Source of the DNA: Nitrosomonas sp.
Lineage (GTDB): Bacteria; Pseudomonadota; Gammaproteobacteria; Burkholderiales; Nitrosomonadaceae
Direction of reading: 5' to 3'
Length of the DNA: 64,000 bases
Assembly (NCBI GenBank): GCA_019635215.1
Contig: JAHBZZ010000008.1
Location: 62,001-126,000, forward strand
Shown here: piece after piece, positions 17,689-27,719 of the stretch
Layout: the number at the start of each line of letters is the position of its first letter
Position numbering within the stretch: the stretch's first letter is position 1
Made by a program: the position numbers and the translations under genes
Notes under the pieces: generated by a model
What the model saw: only the letters and a program-made list of their open reading frames with translations
Database searches by the model: none
Told to the model about the DNA's origin: nothing

Positions 17689-17775
17689 TATGCAAAGAAC
17701 TGTATGCACATATGTGGAAATTCCCAGGTTGCTTGCGGATTAAAGAAGAAACTATTTAATTTTTCATAGGATGCC

Positions 17776-20700
17776 ATGTTATCCATCGTTACGCAGAAAG
17801 TACGCTGTTATGCCGGTCAAATAATATGTCGTGTGCTGATTATGCTGTTTTGCCTGGTGCAACCGGCTATAGGGTCAGCCAGCGGTGAAACTGTTTTTCA
17901 TGATATGGCTGTTGTGTTGTTACCCGATCATAATGAGATCCGGGTGACAGACCGTATCCGCCTGCCGCAGTCAAAGCAACTGAAATTCAGTCTGCATGCG
18001 CATTTAACCATTGACAGCGTCGAAGGCGGCCACGTGGTGTCATCGCCATCGGGTGCAATGAAAGGCGCACCTGTTCCCTTAAAACATTATACGTTGACTG
18101 CTGCGCCGTCAACGGAGTCCGTAACGCTGCATTACCGTGGTCATATCAATCACGCGGTGCAGGCGCCGGGGCAAGAGTATGCGCGCAGTTTCAGTTATAC
18201 GCCGGGCGTGATTTCCGAAGAAGGTATTTTTTTGGCCAATTCTACCGCTTGGTATCCACAGTTTGAAAATCCGATGGTGTCTTTCCGGTTAAATATCAGC
18301 CTGCCTGCAGATTGGGATGCGGTCAGTCAGGGACGCCTAATTAACGTGCAACAGGAAGGGCAGCAGCGAGCCATTGTTTGGGAAGAATTACATCCACAGG
18401 ACGATATTTATCTTGTTGCGGGACGCTATCAGCGTTATACCCAGTCAACCGGCGCTGTTGAAGCCTTGGTTTATTTACGTGAAGCGGACGAGGCGCTGGC
18501 AAAAAGATATCTGGATGTCACCGCACAGTATATCGGCATGTACAACAAACTGCTCGGACCATATCCCTATGCTAAATTTGCGCTGGTCGAGAATTTCTGG
18601 GAAACCGGTTACGGTATGCCATCGTTTACTTTGTTGGGCCCCAAAGTGATTCGCTTCCCTTTCATTCTGCATTCATCCTACCCGCATGAGATTCTGCACA
18701 ATTATTGGGGCAATGGTGTGTTTGTCGATTACGCTGGAGGGAACTGGGCGGAAGGATTGACGGCATATCTCGCCGACCATCTGGTCAACGAACAGCGCGG
18801 TAAGGGAGAAGAATACCGGCGGGATGTTCTGCAAAAATATGTGGATTTTGTCGGTAAAGAACGTGATTTCCCGATCGCACGTTTTATTTCACGGCATAGT
18901 TCAAGTTCCGAAGCGGTAGGTTATGGTAAGACGATGCTATTTTTCCATATGCTGCGGCAGGAAGTGGGGGACGCGGATTTTATCCGTGTGTTACAGCGGT
19001 TTTACAGTCAGTTTAAATTCAAACAGGCGACGTTTGCAGATTTGCAGCGTATGTTCAGTGAAGTTGTGAACCGGGATTTTTCCACATTTTTTGAACAATG
19101 GGTCTATCGAAGCGGTGCACCCGATCTGGTCGTGGAATCGGCGTCTGCAACCAAGACAGAACAGGGCTATAAGCTTAAAGCTTTGCTGAAACAAACCCAG
19201 AAGGGCGAGTTATATCAGTTGCAAGTGCCTATTGTCGTGCATCTGGAAGGCGAAGAACAGGCGCATCATGCGCAAATCGTTTCGCAGCAGCGTGCCCATG
19301 AGATTGAGCTGGATTTTGCAACCCGGCCTTTGCGTATCGACGTTGATCCGCAATTTGATATTTTCCGGCGCCTGGACAACCGTGAAATACCTTCCGCGCT
19401 GTCGCAGGGATTCGGTGCGGAAGATTCGCTGCTGATTTTGCCGGCGGATACCAATGTCCGGATTCTTCAGGCATATGAGGATTTGGCGAATAACTGGCAA
19501 AGAACACAACCGGGACAATTTGAAGTGAGGCTGGATAATGAATTGAATGTGCTGCCGCCGGATCGTACTGTCTGGATTATGGGATGGCAGAACCGGTTTG
19601 CGGATGATGTGATTGAAGCTTTATCCGGACAATCGGTACATTATACTGACAAGATATTCACGCTGGATGGCCAGAATTTTGTACCGGATGAACATTCAAT
19701 CGTACTGACTGCCAGGCAACCTATCAATCCGGATAGAACATTGTTATGGGTGGCCGGGAATACATCACGGGCGATAGCCGAATTGGCGCGAAAACTGCCG
19801 CATTACCGTAAATACAGCTATCTTGCTTTTCAAGGCGATGAGCTGACCAATATCCTCAAAGGCCAATGGCCGATAATCAGTTCACCGTTATCACTGGCGG
19901 TGCGGCAAGCTGATGGTGAAATCGTTGACCATTTGCGAACCGGTAAGCTGGCATCGCGTCAGGCACTGGCGCAATTACCGCCGGTTTTTTCTGAAGATCG
20001 AATGATGGCTGACATTGCTTTCCTGGCGGGTGAGCCGCTGAAAGGGCGTGAGCTGGGGAGCATTGAGCTCGATCAAGCTGCCGACTATATCGCGCAGCAG
20101 TTTCGACTTGCCGGTTTGCAACCCGGGGGGGATGGCGATAATTTTATGCAATCCTGGCGGCAGGATGTGGGAATGCCCAAAGGGAAAGTTGTATTACGCA
20201 ACGTGATTGGCGTTTTGCCGGGGAAAAACTCCGAGTTGACAACAGAAAGTCTGGTTATCGGCGCGCATTACGATCACCTCGGTACAGGTTGGCCGGATGT
20301 GAAAGCCGGAAACGAGGGGAAAATCCATTACGGCGCAGATGATAATGCCAGCGGCGTAGCCGTTATGCTGGAACTGGCCAGACAGGCAGCGGAACAATGG
20401 CGCCCCGAGCGTAGTATCATTTTTGTTGCGTTTACCGGTGAGGAGTCGGGCTTGCTGGGGGGCAGATATTATTTGAACAATACAAAGCAGTATCCCGCGG
20501 AAAAAATTACGGCTATGCTGAATCTTGATACTGTAGGGCGGCTTGGTGAAAATCCGGTAACGTTATTCGGAACCGACAGTGCGCGCGAGTGGGTGCATAT
20601 TTTTCGTGGTGCAGGATGGGTCACTGGAATTCCAGTGAATGCGGTGGCCAATGATTTCGGTTCCAGTGATCAGACTGCTTTTATCGAAGTCGGTATCCCG

Positions 20701-21183
20701 GCAGTACAGTTTTTCGCCAGTGCACATGAAGATTATCATGCGCCCGGTGATACCACCGACAAAATCGATGCAGCTGGGCTTGTCAAGGTGGCTGCCGTGC
20801 TTAAGGAAGCTGCCGAGTATTTATCGAATCGTATTGAACCGCTGACCATCACACTGCCATCCGGAAATGCTTCTGTTGAAGCGAACGCCCTGGTATCGAA
20901 TCATGTTCCGCGTGCCAGACGCAGTACAAGCCTTGGCACAATGCCTGATTTTTCTTATCAGGGTGAGGGTGTGCGTGTCGATAGCGTAATGCCGGATTCT
21001 CCGGCGGAGCAGGTACAATTAAGAGCCGGCGATATTCTGGTCCAACTTGCCGGTAAACCGATTGCTGATCTGAAAGCATATGCCGATATTTTGAAATCGC
21101 TCAAGACCGGACAGAAGGTGGAATTGGGATATCGTAGAGAAGGGAAAATGCGTACCGTTGAAGTGGTGCTCGGAGCGCGCTAG
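17776..21183 (+). CDS. exported M1-like / M28 / PDZ metallopeptidase fusion
   Basis: 1135 aa. Signal peptide about 1-36. The N-terminal half is an M1-like gluzincin: zinc motif HEILH (His304, Glu305, His308) with the third ligand Glu326 in NWAEGL. The middle (about 450-780) resembles no family I can name. An M28 aminopeptidase domain follows: His831 (GAHYDHLG), Asp855 (GADDNASGV), the pair Glu889-Glu890 (TGEESGLLG), Asp in [10 protein letters not shown] and a late His in [14 protein letters not shown] domain closes the chain (about 1055-1135; [18 protein letters not shown]). Two active sites and a peptide-binding domain in one periplasmic protein suggest stepwise peptide degradation. Confidence 0.85.
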   Translation: MLSIVTQKVRCYAGQIICRVLIMLFCLVQPAIGSASGETVFHDMAVVLLPDHNEIRVTDRIRLPQSKQLKFSLHAHLTIDSVEGGHVVSSPSGAMKGAPVPLKHYTLTAAPSTESVTLHYRGHINHAVQAPGQEYARSFSYTPGVISEEGIFLANSTAWYPQFENPMVSFRLNISLPADWDAVSQGRLINVQQEGQQRAIVWEELHPQDDIYLVAGRYQRYTQSTGAVEALVYLREADEALAKRYLDVTAQYIGMYNKLLGPYPYAKFALVENFWETGYGMPSFTLLGPKVIRFPFILHSSYPHEILHNYWGNGVFVDYAGGNWAEGLTAYLADHLVNEQRGKGEEYRRDVLQKYVDFVGKERDFPIARFISRHSSSSEAVGYGKTMLFFHMLRQEVGDADFIRVLQRFYSQFKFKQATFADLQRMFSEVVNRDFSTFFEQWVYRSGAPDLVVESASATKTEQGYKLKALLKQTQKGELYQLQVPIVVHLEGEEQAHHAQIVSQQRAHEIELDFATRPLRIDVDPQFDIFRRLDNREIPSALSQGFGAEDSLLILPADTNVRILQAYEDLANNWQRTQPGQFEVRLDNELNVLPPDRTVWIMGWQNRFADDVIEALSGQSVHYTDKIFTLDGQNFVPDEHSIVLTARQPINPDRTLLWVAGNTSRAIAELARKLPHYRKYSYLAFQGDELTNILKGQWPIISSPLSLAVRQADGEIVDHLRTGKLASRQALAQLPPVFSEDRMMADIAFLAGEPLKGRELGSIELDQAADYIAQQFRLAGLQPGGDGDNFMQSWRQDVGMPKGKVVLRNVIGVLPGKNSELTTESLVIGAHYDHLGTGWPDVKAGNEGKIHYGADDNASGVAVMLELARQAAEQWRPERSIIFVAFTGEESGLLGGRYYLNNTKQYPAEKITAMLNLDTVGRLGENPVTLFGTDSAREWVHIFRGAGWVTGIPVNAVANDFGSSDQTAFIEVGIPAVQFFASAHEDYHAPGDTTDKIDAAGLVKVAAVLKEAAEYLSNRIEPLTITLPSGNASVEANALVSNHVPRARRSTSLGTMPDFSYQGEGVRVDSVMPDSPAEQVQLRAGDILVQLAGKPIADLKAYADILKSLKTGQKVELGYRREGKMRTVEVVLGAR

Positions 21184-21687
21184 AGCAGTTTTTGTGCGGA
21201 TATAAACTTATCCTGCCTCTATCAGAGAAATAGGAGGTTCTGCTGAGGAAGTAGGTTGTAAACACTTGATATAGCCTACGTCATATAACTGCTCAACCCT
21301 GCCTGAAAATCAAAAGTATAAAAACCTCGTTCCCACAAAAGACAAGCAATTTCATTTATGGGGATATAGTTATCACAGGTTTCATTTTTTTTCGTAAATA
21401 CTGGTGACAAAGCATCATGTCTCCGAAGGGAGACAAATAATTTCTGTTATAAACATAAGATTATTCTGATTTGTGATTTTTCTCACTGATTTGACGACAA
21501 TTTTACTTTCTCCATTAAAAGAAAATAATGCAAGACATTAATTAATAATAAATATAATAAATGGCATAGATTATGCTTAGTATAAGATTGATACTCCAGT
21601 TCTGGCTGATGCTATCTATATTAAATTATAACTTACAAATATTTATCTATCTGATCCTAATAAATAGTTTATGAGGAATTACCGCCC
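21184..21687. other. AT-rich leader region of the acyl-amino-acid island
   Basis: No gene. It holds a 6-bp dyad GTCTCCGAAGGGAGAC (21418-21433) and, downstream, the sigma-54-like promoter at 21562-21577. The dyad lies about 145 bp before that promoter, the usual distance for an activator of sigma-54 polymerase, so it is a possible enhancer site. The sharp fall in G+C from here on marks the left edge of the island. Confidence 0.4.
21562..21577 (+). promoter_or_regulatory. sigma-54-like promoter before the FeeM-type gene
   Basis: TGGCAT-AGATT-ATGC-T: GG at -24 and GC at -12 with the right spacing; one clear mismatch (ATGC for TTGC). The expected start of transcription is near 21588, about 100 bases before the coding start. 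A second, near-perfect site stands before the PEP-CTERM gene at 24505. Confidence 0.5.
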
Positions 21688-22578
21688 ATGCAGATCATGA
21701 GCCAATCCCTGCCGAAAATTACGGCAAAAAATGTCCGATCAACAACCTCAATACCTAATCTTTATTACCTCATCTCCCCAGAATCTGACAGCAGCAGTCC
21801 ACAACTTCCCCTCATCCAAGAACATTGGATGCCAGAAAATCTGAATAGCAATCCTGATCACATAGCCGAACCGCATTGTCTCCTGCAATACGATGGTTTT
21901 AATATTCACCTGGTTAATTCACCTAAGCAACGTATCAAAACCAGCACCCTGATCAAGCGCATGTATGCATCTCGGGGTTATGATATTGAAAGTGCTTCGG
22001 TTTTTTCATACAATCCCAACCAATTTACATTTCTGGCGTCAGTCGGTGAAATTGCTGCTGGAACGCTTACACTAGGAATTGATTCAGATGAAGGCTTACT
22101 TGCTGATGAGCTCTATCATCAGGAAATTAATAACTTCAGAAAAGAGGGAAGAAAAGTTTGCGAATTGTCGAAACTGGTCATAGATCCACAGTACAGTTCG
22201 AAATGCAGATCAAAAGAAATGATTGCCTTACTCTTCCAAATCGCTTACATCTACGCACATAGCATCTGTAAAGCAACAGACTTTTTTTGTGAAGTCAATC
22301 CCCGTCATGCTGAACCTCAGAAACGCATGTTTGGATTTCGCAAGATAGGGGAGGTGCGAACCTGCCCACGCGTCAATGCACCTGCAGTATTACTGCACTT
22401 AGATCTTGGATTTGTAAAAAAACAGATTGATTCTTTGGCTGGATCGCACAACAAAAATACAAAAGATCAATCTCTATATCCATATTGCATTTCCCATTGG
22501 CCAGACCAACGAATAGAAAATCCTGGCCAACATCCTCCAAATCAACATCTCATATCCGCTTTTCAAGCACGAAATTAG
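21688..22578 (+). CDS. FeeM-type N-acyl amino acid synthase (GNAT-like)
   Basis: 296 aa. The central part (about 75-245) has the pattern of FeeM-like acyltransferases, which join a long acyl chain from acyl carrier protein to an amino acid such as tyrosine: IKRMYASRGYDIES, AGTLTLGIDSDEGLLADELY, VCELSKLVIDP, FCEVNPRHAEPQKRMFGFRK and a closing RVNAPAVLLHLDL. These enzymes are relatives of acyl-homoserine-lactone synthases and of the acyltransferase at 27720. Preceded by a sigma-54-like promoter; followed by the relic of a second copy and an FAD oxidoreductase. Acyl and amino acid substrates cannot be read. Confidence 0.7.
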   Translation: MQIMSQSLPKITAKNVRSTTSIPNLYYLISPESDSSSPQLPLIQEHWMPENLNSNPDHIAEPHCLLQYDGFNIHLVNSPKQRIKTSTLIKRMYASRGYDIESASVFSYNPNQFTFLASVGEIAAGTLTLGIDSDEGLLADELYHQEINNFRKEGRKVCELSKLVIDPQYSSKCRSKEMIALLFQIAYIYAHSICKATDFFCEVNPRHAEPQKRMFGFRKIGEVRTCPRVNAPAVLLHLDLGFVKKQIDSLAGSHNKNTKDQSLYPYCISHWPDQRIENPGQHPPNQHLISAFQARN

Positions 22579-22614
22579 TTTGCCGCGTATACGATTCATA
22601 ATAACTAAAACCGA

Positions 22615-22848
22615 CAAATTGGAGAAGAGAAAATCTGCTTGTGAGTCAATGCTTCGGCAGTACTGTTGCGCCTGGAACACGCGTTCATAAAAAAACAGAT
22701 AGAATACAATAAGCCGGTCCCTATACCCGCATTGCATTCCACACTGGAATACTTCAATAAATCAAATGTCACTACAAAACATACAACAAGACATCGCGCC
22801 AGCCGGGTATCATTTTTTAAAACAATCACCTACGTATGCCAATGTTGA
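22615..22848 (+). pseudogene. relic of a second FeeM-type gene (C-terminal part)
   Basis: In one frame the sequence reads QIGEEKICL, a stop, then VNASAVLLRLEHAFIKKQIE. This aligns with the end of the intact gene (KIGEVRTCPRVNAPAVLLHLDLGFVKKQID). It is therefore a broken tandem paralogue with only its last about 40 conserved codons left plus an unrelated tail. It overlaps the start of the FAD oxidoreductase gene by 13 bp. Confidence 0.65.
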
Positions 22849-24413
22849 CAGCATCAGATATTACAGACAACGTAACAGGCAAATTTAGCGATATATCAGG
22901 TATTTGCAGACCCAAAAATATCCGGGAAGTTATACAGATAATCCGTGACGCACGCCTTTCTGGTACCCCCATCTATCCTTACTCCACAGGTTTCAACTGG
23001 GGTTACGGGTCACGCTCCCCGGTTGTTAAAGGATCCCTGCTCGTAGATTTAGGCGGTATGAATAAAATTCTTAATGCCGACCAAATCTCGATTGACAACC
23101 CTGTTGCCGTCATTGAGCCTGGCGTAACACAAATACAACTGCACGAATTTCTCAAAACACACGCGCCAGGCTTGAAGTTCAATGTAACAGGCTCAGGTAA
23201 AGATACCAGCATTATTGGTAATGCGCTTGATAAAGGTATTGGATATATGGGGCCAAGAAAAGATGATTTATTCGGCCTTGAAATTGTCACGGGAGCTGAG
23301 AAAATTATTCGTACTGGTTTTCGCAGACTGGGTGAATCATCTCAAATTTCCTATAATCATCCATCTGGGTTAGGACCAATCCTGGACGGCTTGTTTTTCC
23401 AGAGTAATTTCGGGATCGTAACTAGCGCTTGTTTCAAGCTATACCCTAAGCGACCCAAAGAAATTGCCATTTCAATCGCACTCAGGGAAGAAAATGACCT
23501 GCCTCAATTTATTAATGAATTACTGCGACTTAAACGCGAAGGCTTGATCACTGGCGTAACTCACATTGCAAATCGCACAAGATCCCGTTCCACTCTTGAA
23601 TACGGGATATCCAGATACTTACAGGTACATTGCAAGCTCTCAGGAACCCAATTAGTCGATGAAACAAACCGCGCACTCAATATGATTTCCCATGGAGAAT
23701 GGGTAATTCTGTCCTCTGTAACAGGCAATAGTGGTCAGGTAAAATCAGCAGTTAACGAAATAAGAAGAAGAACCAGAAAATTCGGCTTTCTGAAAATAAT
23801 GACGGACAGATTTCTGGGTTCAGCATTCGCTATTACTCATAACTTGCGCTTATTTCCCAAGATACGTATTTACGCAGCAGCCATTTCTGCCATGCAACCT
23901 CTCCACAATCTCGCCTTGGGTGAGCCCACAAACATTCCATTGGAGAATTTGATCTGGAAATTTGGAAATACCAATATACAAGCGAATGATCTTGACAAAT
24001 CATGCTGCGGATTACTGTATATCAGCCCTGTTTTGCCTACAGAAGGAAATTCTGCATTTAGAATACTGAAAGAGATGAAAGCTATCGCTGAATCCTTCAA
24101 CCATGTTTTATATATAACCCTCAATATCGAATCAGGCACATCATTGGTAGCCATTACCAACCTGTTGTTTGATCGATCATCTTCTAACGAAACCAATCGT
24201 GCCCATCAGTGCGCCGAAGCATTGCTAAATTTCATTCACAAAAACAATCTTGAAGTGTATCGTGCGCGTATTGACCACATGCACGATATAGTAGCGAACG
24301 ACACACACTACTGGAATACAGTCTACTCATTCAAACAAATATTGGATCCCGACAATATCATTGCACCCGGGCGATATAACCTGATACAGCCAAATTCTAC
24401 AGCCAGACCATGA
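22836..24413 (+). CDS. FAD-linked oxidoreductase (FAD_binding_4 family)
   Basis: 525 aa, no signal peptide. The N-terminal half is a PCMH-type FAD domain: YPYSTGFNWGYGSRSP, VAVIEPGVTQIQLHEFL, GSGKDTSIIGNALDKGIGY and LFFQSNFGIVTSACFKLYP, closest in style to 4-cresol dehydrogenase / vanillyl-alcohol oxidase relatives. The end (DPDNIIAPGRYN) is typical for that group. Such enzymes oxidise phenolic or aliphatic alcohols, which would suit modification of an N-acyl-tyrosine made by the upstream FeeM-type enzyme; that link is inference from position. Coding starts inside the relic of the second FeeM copy. Confidence 0.75.
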   Translation: MPMLTASDITDNVTGKFSDISGICRPKNIREVIQIIRDARLSGTPIYPYSTGFNWGYGSRSPVVKGSLLVDLGGMNKILNADQISIDNPVAVIEPGVTQIQLHEFLKTHAPGLKFNVTGSGKDTSIIGNALDKGIGYMGPRKDDLFGLEIVTGAEKIIRTGFRRLGESSQISYNHPSGLGPILDGLFFQSNFGIVTSACFKLYPKRPKEIAISIALREENDLPQFINELLRLKREGLITGVTHIANRTRSRSTLEYGISRYLQVHCKLSGTQLVDETNRALNMISHGEWVILSSVTGNSGQVKSAVNEIRRRTRKFGFLKIMTDRFLGSAFAITHNLRLFPKIRIYAAAISAMQPLHNLALGEPTNIPLENLIWKFGNTNIQANDLDKSCCGLLYISPVLPTEGNSAFRILKEMKAIAESFNHVLYITLNIESGTSLVAITNLLFDRSSSNETNRAHQCAEALLNFIHKNNLEVYRARIDHMHDIVANDTHYWNTVYSFKQILDPDNIIAPGRYNLIQPNSTARP

Positions 24414-24504
24414 TTGTCGGTTTTTTTTACACTTTCAAAGAAAAAACATATCATCAGCATCGATAATTATTGTAATATATTGATTTTGAATGATTGTTCA
24501 TCAT

Positions 24505-24520
24505 TGGCACAGATGTTGCT
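24505..24520 (+). promoter_or_regulatory. sigma-54 promoter of the PEP-CTERM gene
   Basis: TTGGCAC-AGATG-TTGCT contains TGGCAC-N5-TTGC, matching the -24/-12 consensus at every strong position. Expected start of transcription is near 24531, about 60 bases before the coding start. PEP-CTERM genes are known to be controlled by sigma-54 together with the PrsK/PrsR two-component system in exosortase-bearing Proteobacteria. Confidence 0.75.
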
Positions 24521-24591
24521 TATATATCAGTACCTGCAAAGAATTTATCAAACAGGAATTATTTGAATAGTTAATGCCAAGGAGTAAGAAC

Positions 24592-25443
24592 ATGAAAGCT
24601 TTACACGGAAAACTGAAATATGCAGCTGTCGCCGCCCTATTATGTGGGCTTGGTTCTCAAGTACAAGCTGTACCATTACCATTTACAGTTAACCCTGCTA
24701 ATGCAGGATACAACGCCCCACTCAACATTAATCCATTTGAAGCCACCTTCATTCAGGGGACTGCATCAACATTGGTTGATTTAAACTACCTTGGTGTAGC
24801 AGGACAATCACATGGCGTAGGTTATATCAATTTCAGTGGGTTTGACCACATTACTAATGGACCCATTGGCGCTGCTAGTTCAGGTTTAGGTGTTAATTAC
24901 GACTTGTTTATGACATACGAATATACACTGCAGTATGTCCCCGGAACGGGCAGTGGTTATGCGACTCTAGGTAGCGAAAACACGCTTACCAGTTTGATGT
25001 TCAAGCTGTGGATTGATGGGCAAGGAGCTACGACGCTCACTCCTGCGAGTGCTACAGCAGGCAATGCTTCAGGTGTAGCAGCTATCGTTAATTTTAGCGG
25101 AACCGAACAACTTCTCGGGCAGAGTACCGAGCTTTATGCAGGCGTAGCTAACATTAACCTCCTCGGAGGAACAGGGTTCAACAGCACGATCGGATTTGAA
25201 CTAGTCTCTCCGACAGGTCCGTTGTATTTTACAGCCCCTTCTCCTTTTTATAATGTTTCTTTCGAAAATTTTAATAATACTAGCCAAGGCGTTGTTTTCA
25301 CTACGGACGGAAACTCTCTGGTACTCAACTCAGCCAATGGTGGCATAGACTTCAATCGTATACCTGAACCAGGAACATTGGCTTTACTTGCAATTGGTTT
25401 ATTGGGTTTTAGTTACCGGTTCAATTCCAGATTGAGCGCATAA
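24592..25443 (+). CDS. PEP-CTERM sorting-domain protein
   Basis: 283 aa, exported and probably processed by an exosortase. Signal peptide about 1-24 (KYAAVAALLCGLGSQVQA). The C-terminus has the full sorting signal: Pro258-Glu259-Pro260 (RIPEPGTLALLAIGLLGF), a hydrophobic span and a basic tail (SYRFNSR). The body is Gly/Ser/Thr/Asn-rich with beta character and no Cys in the mature part, like many surface or matrix proteins of this class. Start at 24592 because AAGGAG stands nine bases before it; the frame's earlier ATG overlaps that RBS. A sigma-54 promoter precedes, a strong terminator follows. No exosortase gene lies in the window. Confidence 0.85.
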   Translation: MKALHGKLKYAAVAALLCGLGSQVQAVPLPFTVNPANAGYNAPLNINPFEATFIQGTASTLVDLNYLGVAGQSHGVGYINFSGFDHITNGPIGAASSGLGVNYDLFMTYEYTLQYVPGTGSGYATLGSENTLTSLMFKLWIDGQGATTLTPASATAGNASGVAAIVNFSGTEQLLGQSTELYAGVANINLLGGTGFNSTIGFELVSPTGPLYFTAPSPFYNVSFENFNNTSQGVVFTTDGNSLVLNSANGGIDFNRIPEPGTLALLAIGLLGFSYRFNSRLSA

Positions 25444-25470
25444 GCAAAAAACAGGTAATTAGTTTCACAC

Positions 25471-25497
25471 AAAACCCGGTTATTACCGGGTTTTGTT
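25471..25497 (+). terminator. terminator of the PEP-CTERM gene
   Basis: AAAACCCGGT-TATT-ACCGGGTTTT forms a perfect 10-bp stem 27 bases behind the stop codon; the 3' arm ends in T4, followed by GTT. The A-run on the other side makes it able to work in both directions. It shows the PEP-CTERM gene is transcribed alone. Confidence 0.75.
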
Positions 25498-25756
25498 ATA
25501 TGCTCAACAAATAAACAAAATTGGGGCTCACTGCTCTTAGAGATCTCCTGTAAAAAAGAGCTTGTGCTGAGGTTTAATATGACTTAGTCTAATGAATCTG
25601 GACAATCCAGTTAAGAGAAAATAGCATTAACTGAAGGAAGAAATGGTAACGAGAAAGCAGTGCACAAAAGAATCCAAGTAAGATGGATCAGGGAATACCA
25701 GAGGAATGATGCGGATTAGTAAGAATTTCTACCTATGTTTATAAAAAGGAATAGCC

Positions 25757-26659
25757 ATGCCAAGTATGCAAGCTATGCTTTTACTGGCAGCTCAAAATTA
25801 CCTGAGTAAGCAAACATTGGAGAGAATCCCGGAATCTGATTTGATAATGACCCGGCAAGCCAATGTAGATCAGTTCGATATGATCGTTAACTCTAACATA
25901 GCCGTCAGCTTCTCCGGGGCAATTGAATTACTGTTTCAAATTGGAGCAATCCCCTATGCAAAGAATATTCTTGACTTAGCCTGCGGACCTGGGCATTTTA
26001 GTTTATTCTTGGCAAAATATAGCAAAGGAAACGTAACAGGAGTTGATTTATCCGATCAAATGCTCGCAAAAGCACACGATAACGCCAAAAAAGAAGGGTT
26101 ATCTGATCGTGTACAGTTTCTTTCAGGAGACATTACAAACCTGAACCAATTCAGTGACAAACAGTTTGATTTGATTACCTGCACAAATTCTGCTCACCAC
26201 TTACCATCTCCCGCATTATTAACCTCAATGATGGATGAAATAGACCGAGTGTTGACCGACCAGGGAACCGGGTTTATCATGGATTTAACTCGCCTAAGGA
26301 CGGCTGGATGTTTAAACAAATATATTAACCTAATGGGAAAGGAATATTTAGAGCACGGATTAGAAGCACTTTATGAGGACTTCCACAATTCAATGTTTGC
26401 GGCGTGGACACCTGGTGAACTACGCTCAGCTATTTCTATGAACTCTAGTCGTAGCTGGTTTCATTTTTCTATATTTCCGCTTCCAATAAACCAATTTCTA
26501 TTCGCTAAGCCAAAAGGATGGAAACCTAAAAAACCTAAAAGCTTTTTTAATTGGCCAGATTCAAAGATACCGATACGTACAGACTTACAAAAAGATTACA
26601 CAGCTTATCGACAATCGCTTTTTTTATCTTATCGATGGTTTCTAAAACAACTGAACTAA
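25757..26659 (+). CDS. class I SAM-dependent methyltransferase
   Basis: 300 aa. Motif I ILDLACGPGHFSLFLAKY (about 72-89), the acidic end of strand 2 (GNVTGVDLSDQML), motif II region DLITCTNSAHHLPSP and a post-motif MDLTRLRT. A C-terminal extension of about 90 residues, rich in aromatic and Lys residues, is unusual. Substrate unknown. It lies between the PEP-CTERM gene and the IS relics; a 259-bp leader with no clear promoter separates it from the terminator. Whether it acts with the FeeM/FAD pair is open. Confidence 0.75.
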   Translation: MPSMQAMLLLAAQNYLSKQTLERIPESDLIMTRQANVDQFDMIVNSNIAVSFSGAIELLFQIGAIPYAKNILDLACGPGHFSLFLAKYSKGNVTGVDLSDQMLAKAHDNAKKEGLSDRVQFLSGDITNLNQFSDKQFDLITCTNSAHHLPSPALLTSMMDEIDRVLTDQGTGFIMDLTRLRTAGCLNKYINLMGKEYLEHGLEALYEDFHNSMFAAWTPGELRSAISMNSSRSWFHFSIFPLPINQFLFAKPKGWKPKKPKSFFNWPDSKIPIRTDLQKDYTAYRQSLFLSYRWFLKQLN

Positions 26660-26728
26660 ACAACCACCAGCTAAAGCCGGTGGAGTAGTGACAATGACTA
26701 AAGTCAGGATACGGGTCTTAAAATCCGT

Positions 26729-26930
26729 TTAGCTTTCGGTTCTAAAATTATCATCACCTCTTGGTTCAAAACGATGCTCCAAATAGTTTTGGATCATTTC
26801 TTCTGTTAGTTCTTCTGATGTTACACAAAAATATCCTCGTGCCCAAAAATAGTGCACCTAGTAGCATTTTTTTAAGTCAGGAAAACTTTAAACGACTTCG
26901 CAGAAGTTCTCCCTTTGATACGCCTCACTA
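26729..26930 (-). pseudogene. IS200/IS605 TnpA relic
   Basis: On the minus strand the pieces IKGRTSAKSFKVF, (frameshift) FPDLKKCY, (stop) VHYFWARGYFCVTSEELTEE and MIQNYLEHRFEP read as the C-terminal half of the HUH/Y1 transposase of IS200/IS605. The N-terminal half with the catalytic His pair is gone. The hairpin CCACCAGCTAAAGCCGGTGG at 26662-26681 is the kind of subterminal structure these elements use. Dead copy. Confidence 0.75.
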
Positions 26931-26999
26931 ATAATACTCCATGCATGATATTCCTCTATTTTTTATAGCAGAACTCAAATAAATTGATCATAATTTAAG

Positions 27000-27157
27000 A
27001 TGGCTTATCCATCATCATTTCGCTGTAAAGTTTTGTCTGTTCGTAAGAGAAGGAAGGGCTGACAATTGCGCAGGCGGTGGCGCGTATTTGTGTGGGAATT
27101 GCCAGCGTGACGCGCTGGGTGAAGAATCCCAATTTAAAATTGAATCATTTTATGTGA
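27000..27157 (+). pseudogene. IS630-family transposase relic (N-terminus)
   Basis: ATG at 27000 begins MAYPSSFRCKVLSVR; after a one-base shift the reading continues EGLTIAQAVARICVGIASVT and RWVKNPNLK to a stop at 27155. This is the N-terminal helix-turn-helix part of an IS630-type transposase. The DDE domain is absent. Confidence 0.65.
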
Positions 27158-27719
27158 CGTAGGCTATAGCGAGCAGCATACTTGAGGAAGATGAAGGCAT
27201 AGTAACAACTAACCCGACAAGCTGGTCTTGAGATTGGCGAGAATAGTGTTGATTCACCGGAACTCTATATATAAGCCAGCATATCGCGGAACTAAACACA
27301 GTGGTAATACATTCGCTAACGCTGATCACCGCTCAGCTGATTGGACCGACGGTATGCGAAACTGGATAAATCGATGATGTCGAGAAATTTTACAGTTAAG
27401 GTGCTCCGCTACATTCAATTCCTTGAATTGCAACTGAGGGTGCTCGACATTTTCATTTGCTAACAACACGAGAAAAATTAAATATTTGAAGAATAAAGCC
27501 GATAGCTCTAATTCTGATAGCTGATCTGATGTTTGTTCACTTGTATCCTGACCATTAATATGAATTTTTTCGAAAGAAAGTATATTGATGCAACTGATCA
27601 GATTAAGCAATGCAGATTCCCTACTGTAATTGCATGAAGGTACGTAATACAATGGCAGGGAGCTCGTTATCAATGTCGATTTGCCATGATTTTTCAACTA
27701 ATTCCAGAGAGATGTAGTC
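27158..27719. other. gap between IS relics and the acyltransferase gene
   Basis: 560 bp, AT-rich. A 123-codon minus-strand frame (27326-27697) fills part of it but looks like chance: no signal, no domain and no RBS of note. No promoter consensus could be fixed before the acyltransferase, unlike the two sigma-54 sites elsewhere in the island. Confidence 0.35.

Noticed and set aside
21270-27168. A 17-bp word TAT-N-TGACGTAGGCTATA occurs inverted at about 21270 and 27151, on both sides of the acyl-amino-acid island.
   Set aside because: One mismatch in about 17 bases is expected several times by chance in a 64-kb window compared with itself; the flanks do not match, so these are not convincing island ends.
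27326-27697. 123-codon minus-strand frame before the acyltransferase gene.
   Set aside because: No signal, domain, RBS or protein-like order; AT-rich DNA can give such a frame by chance.
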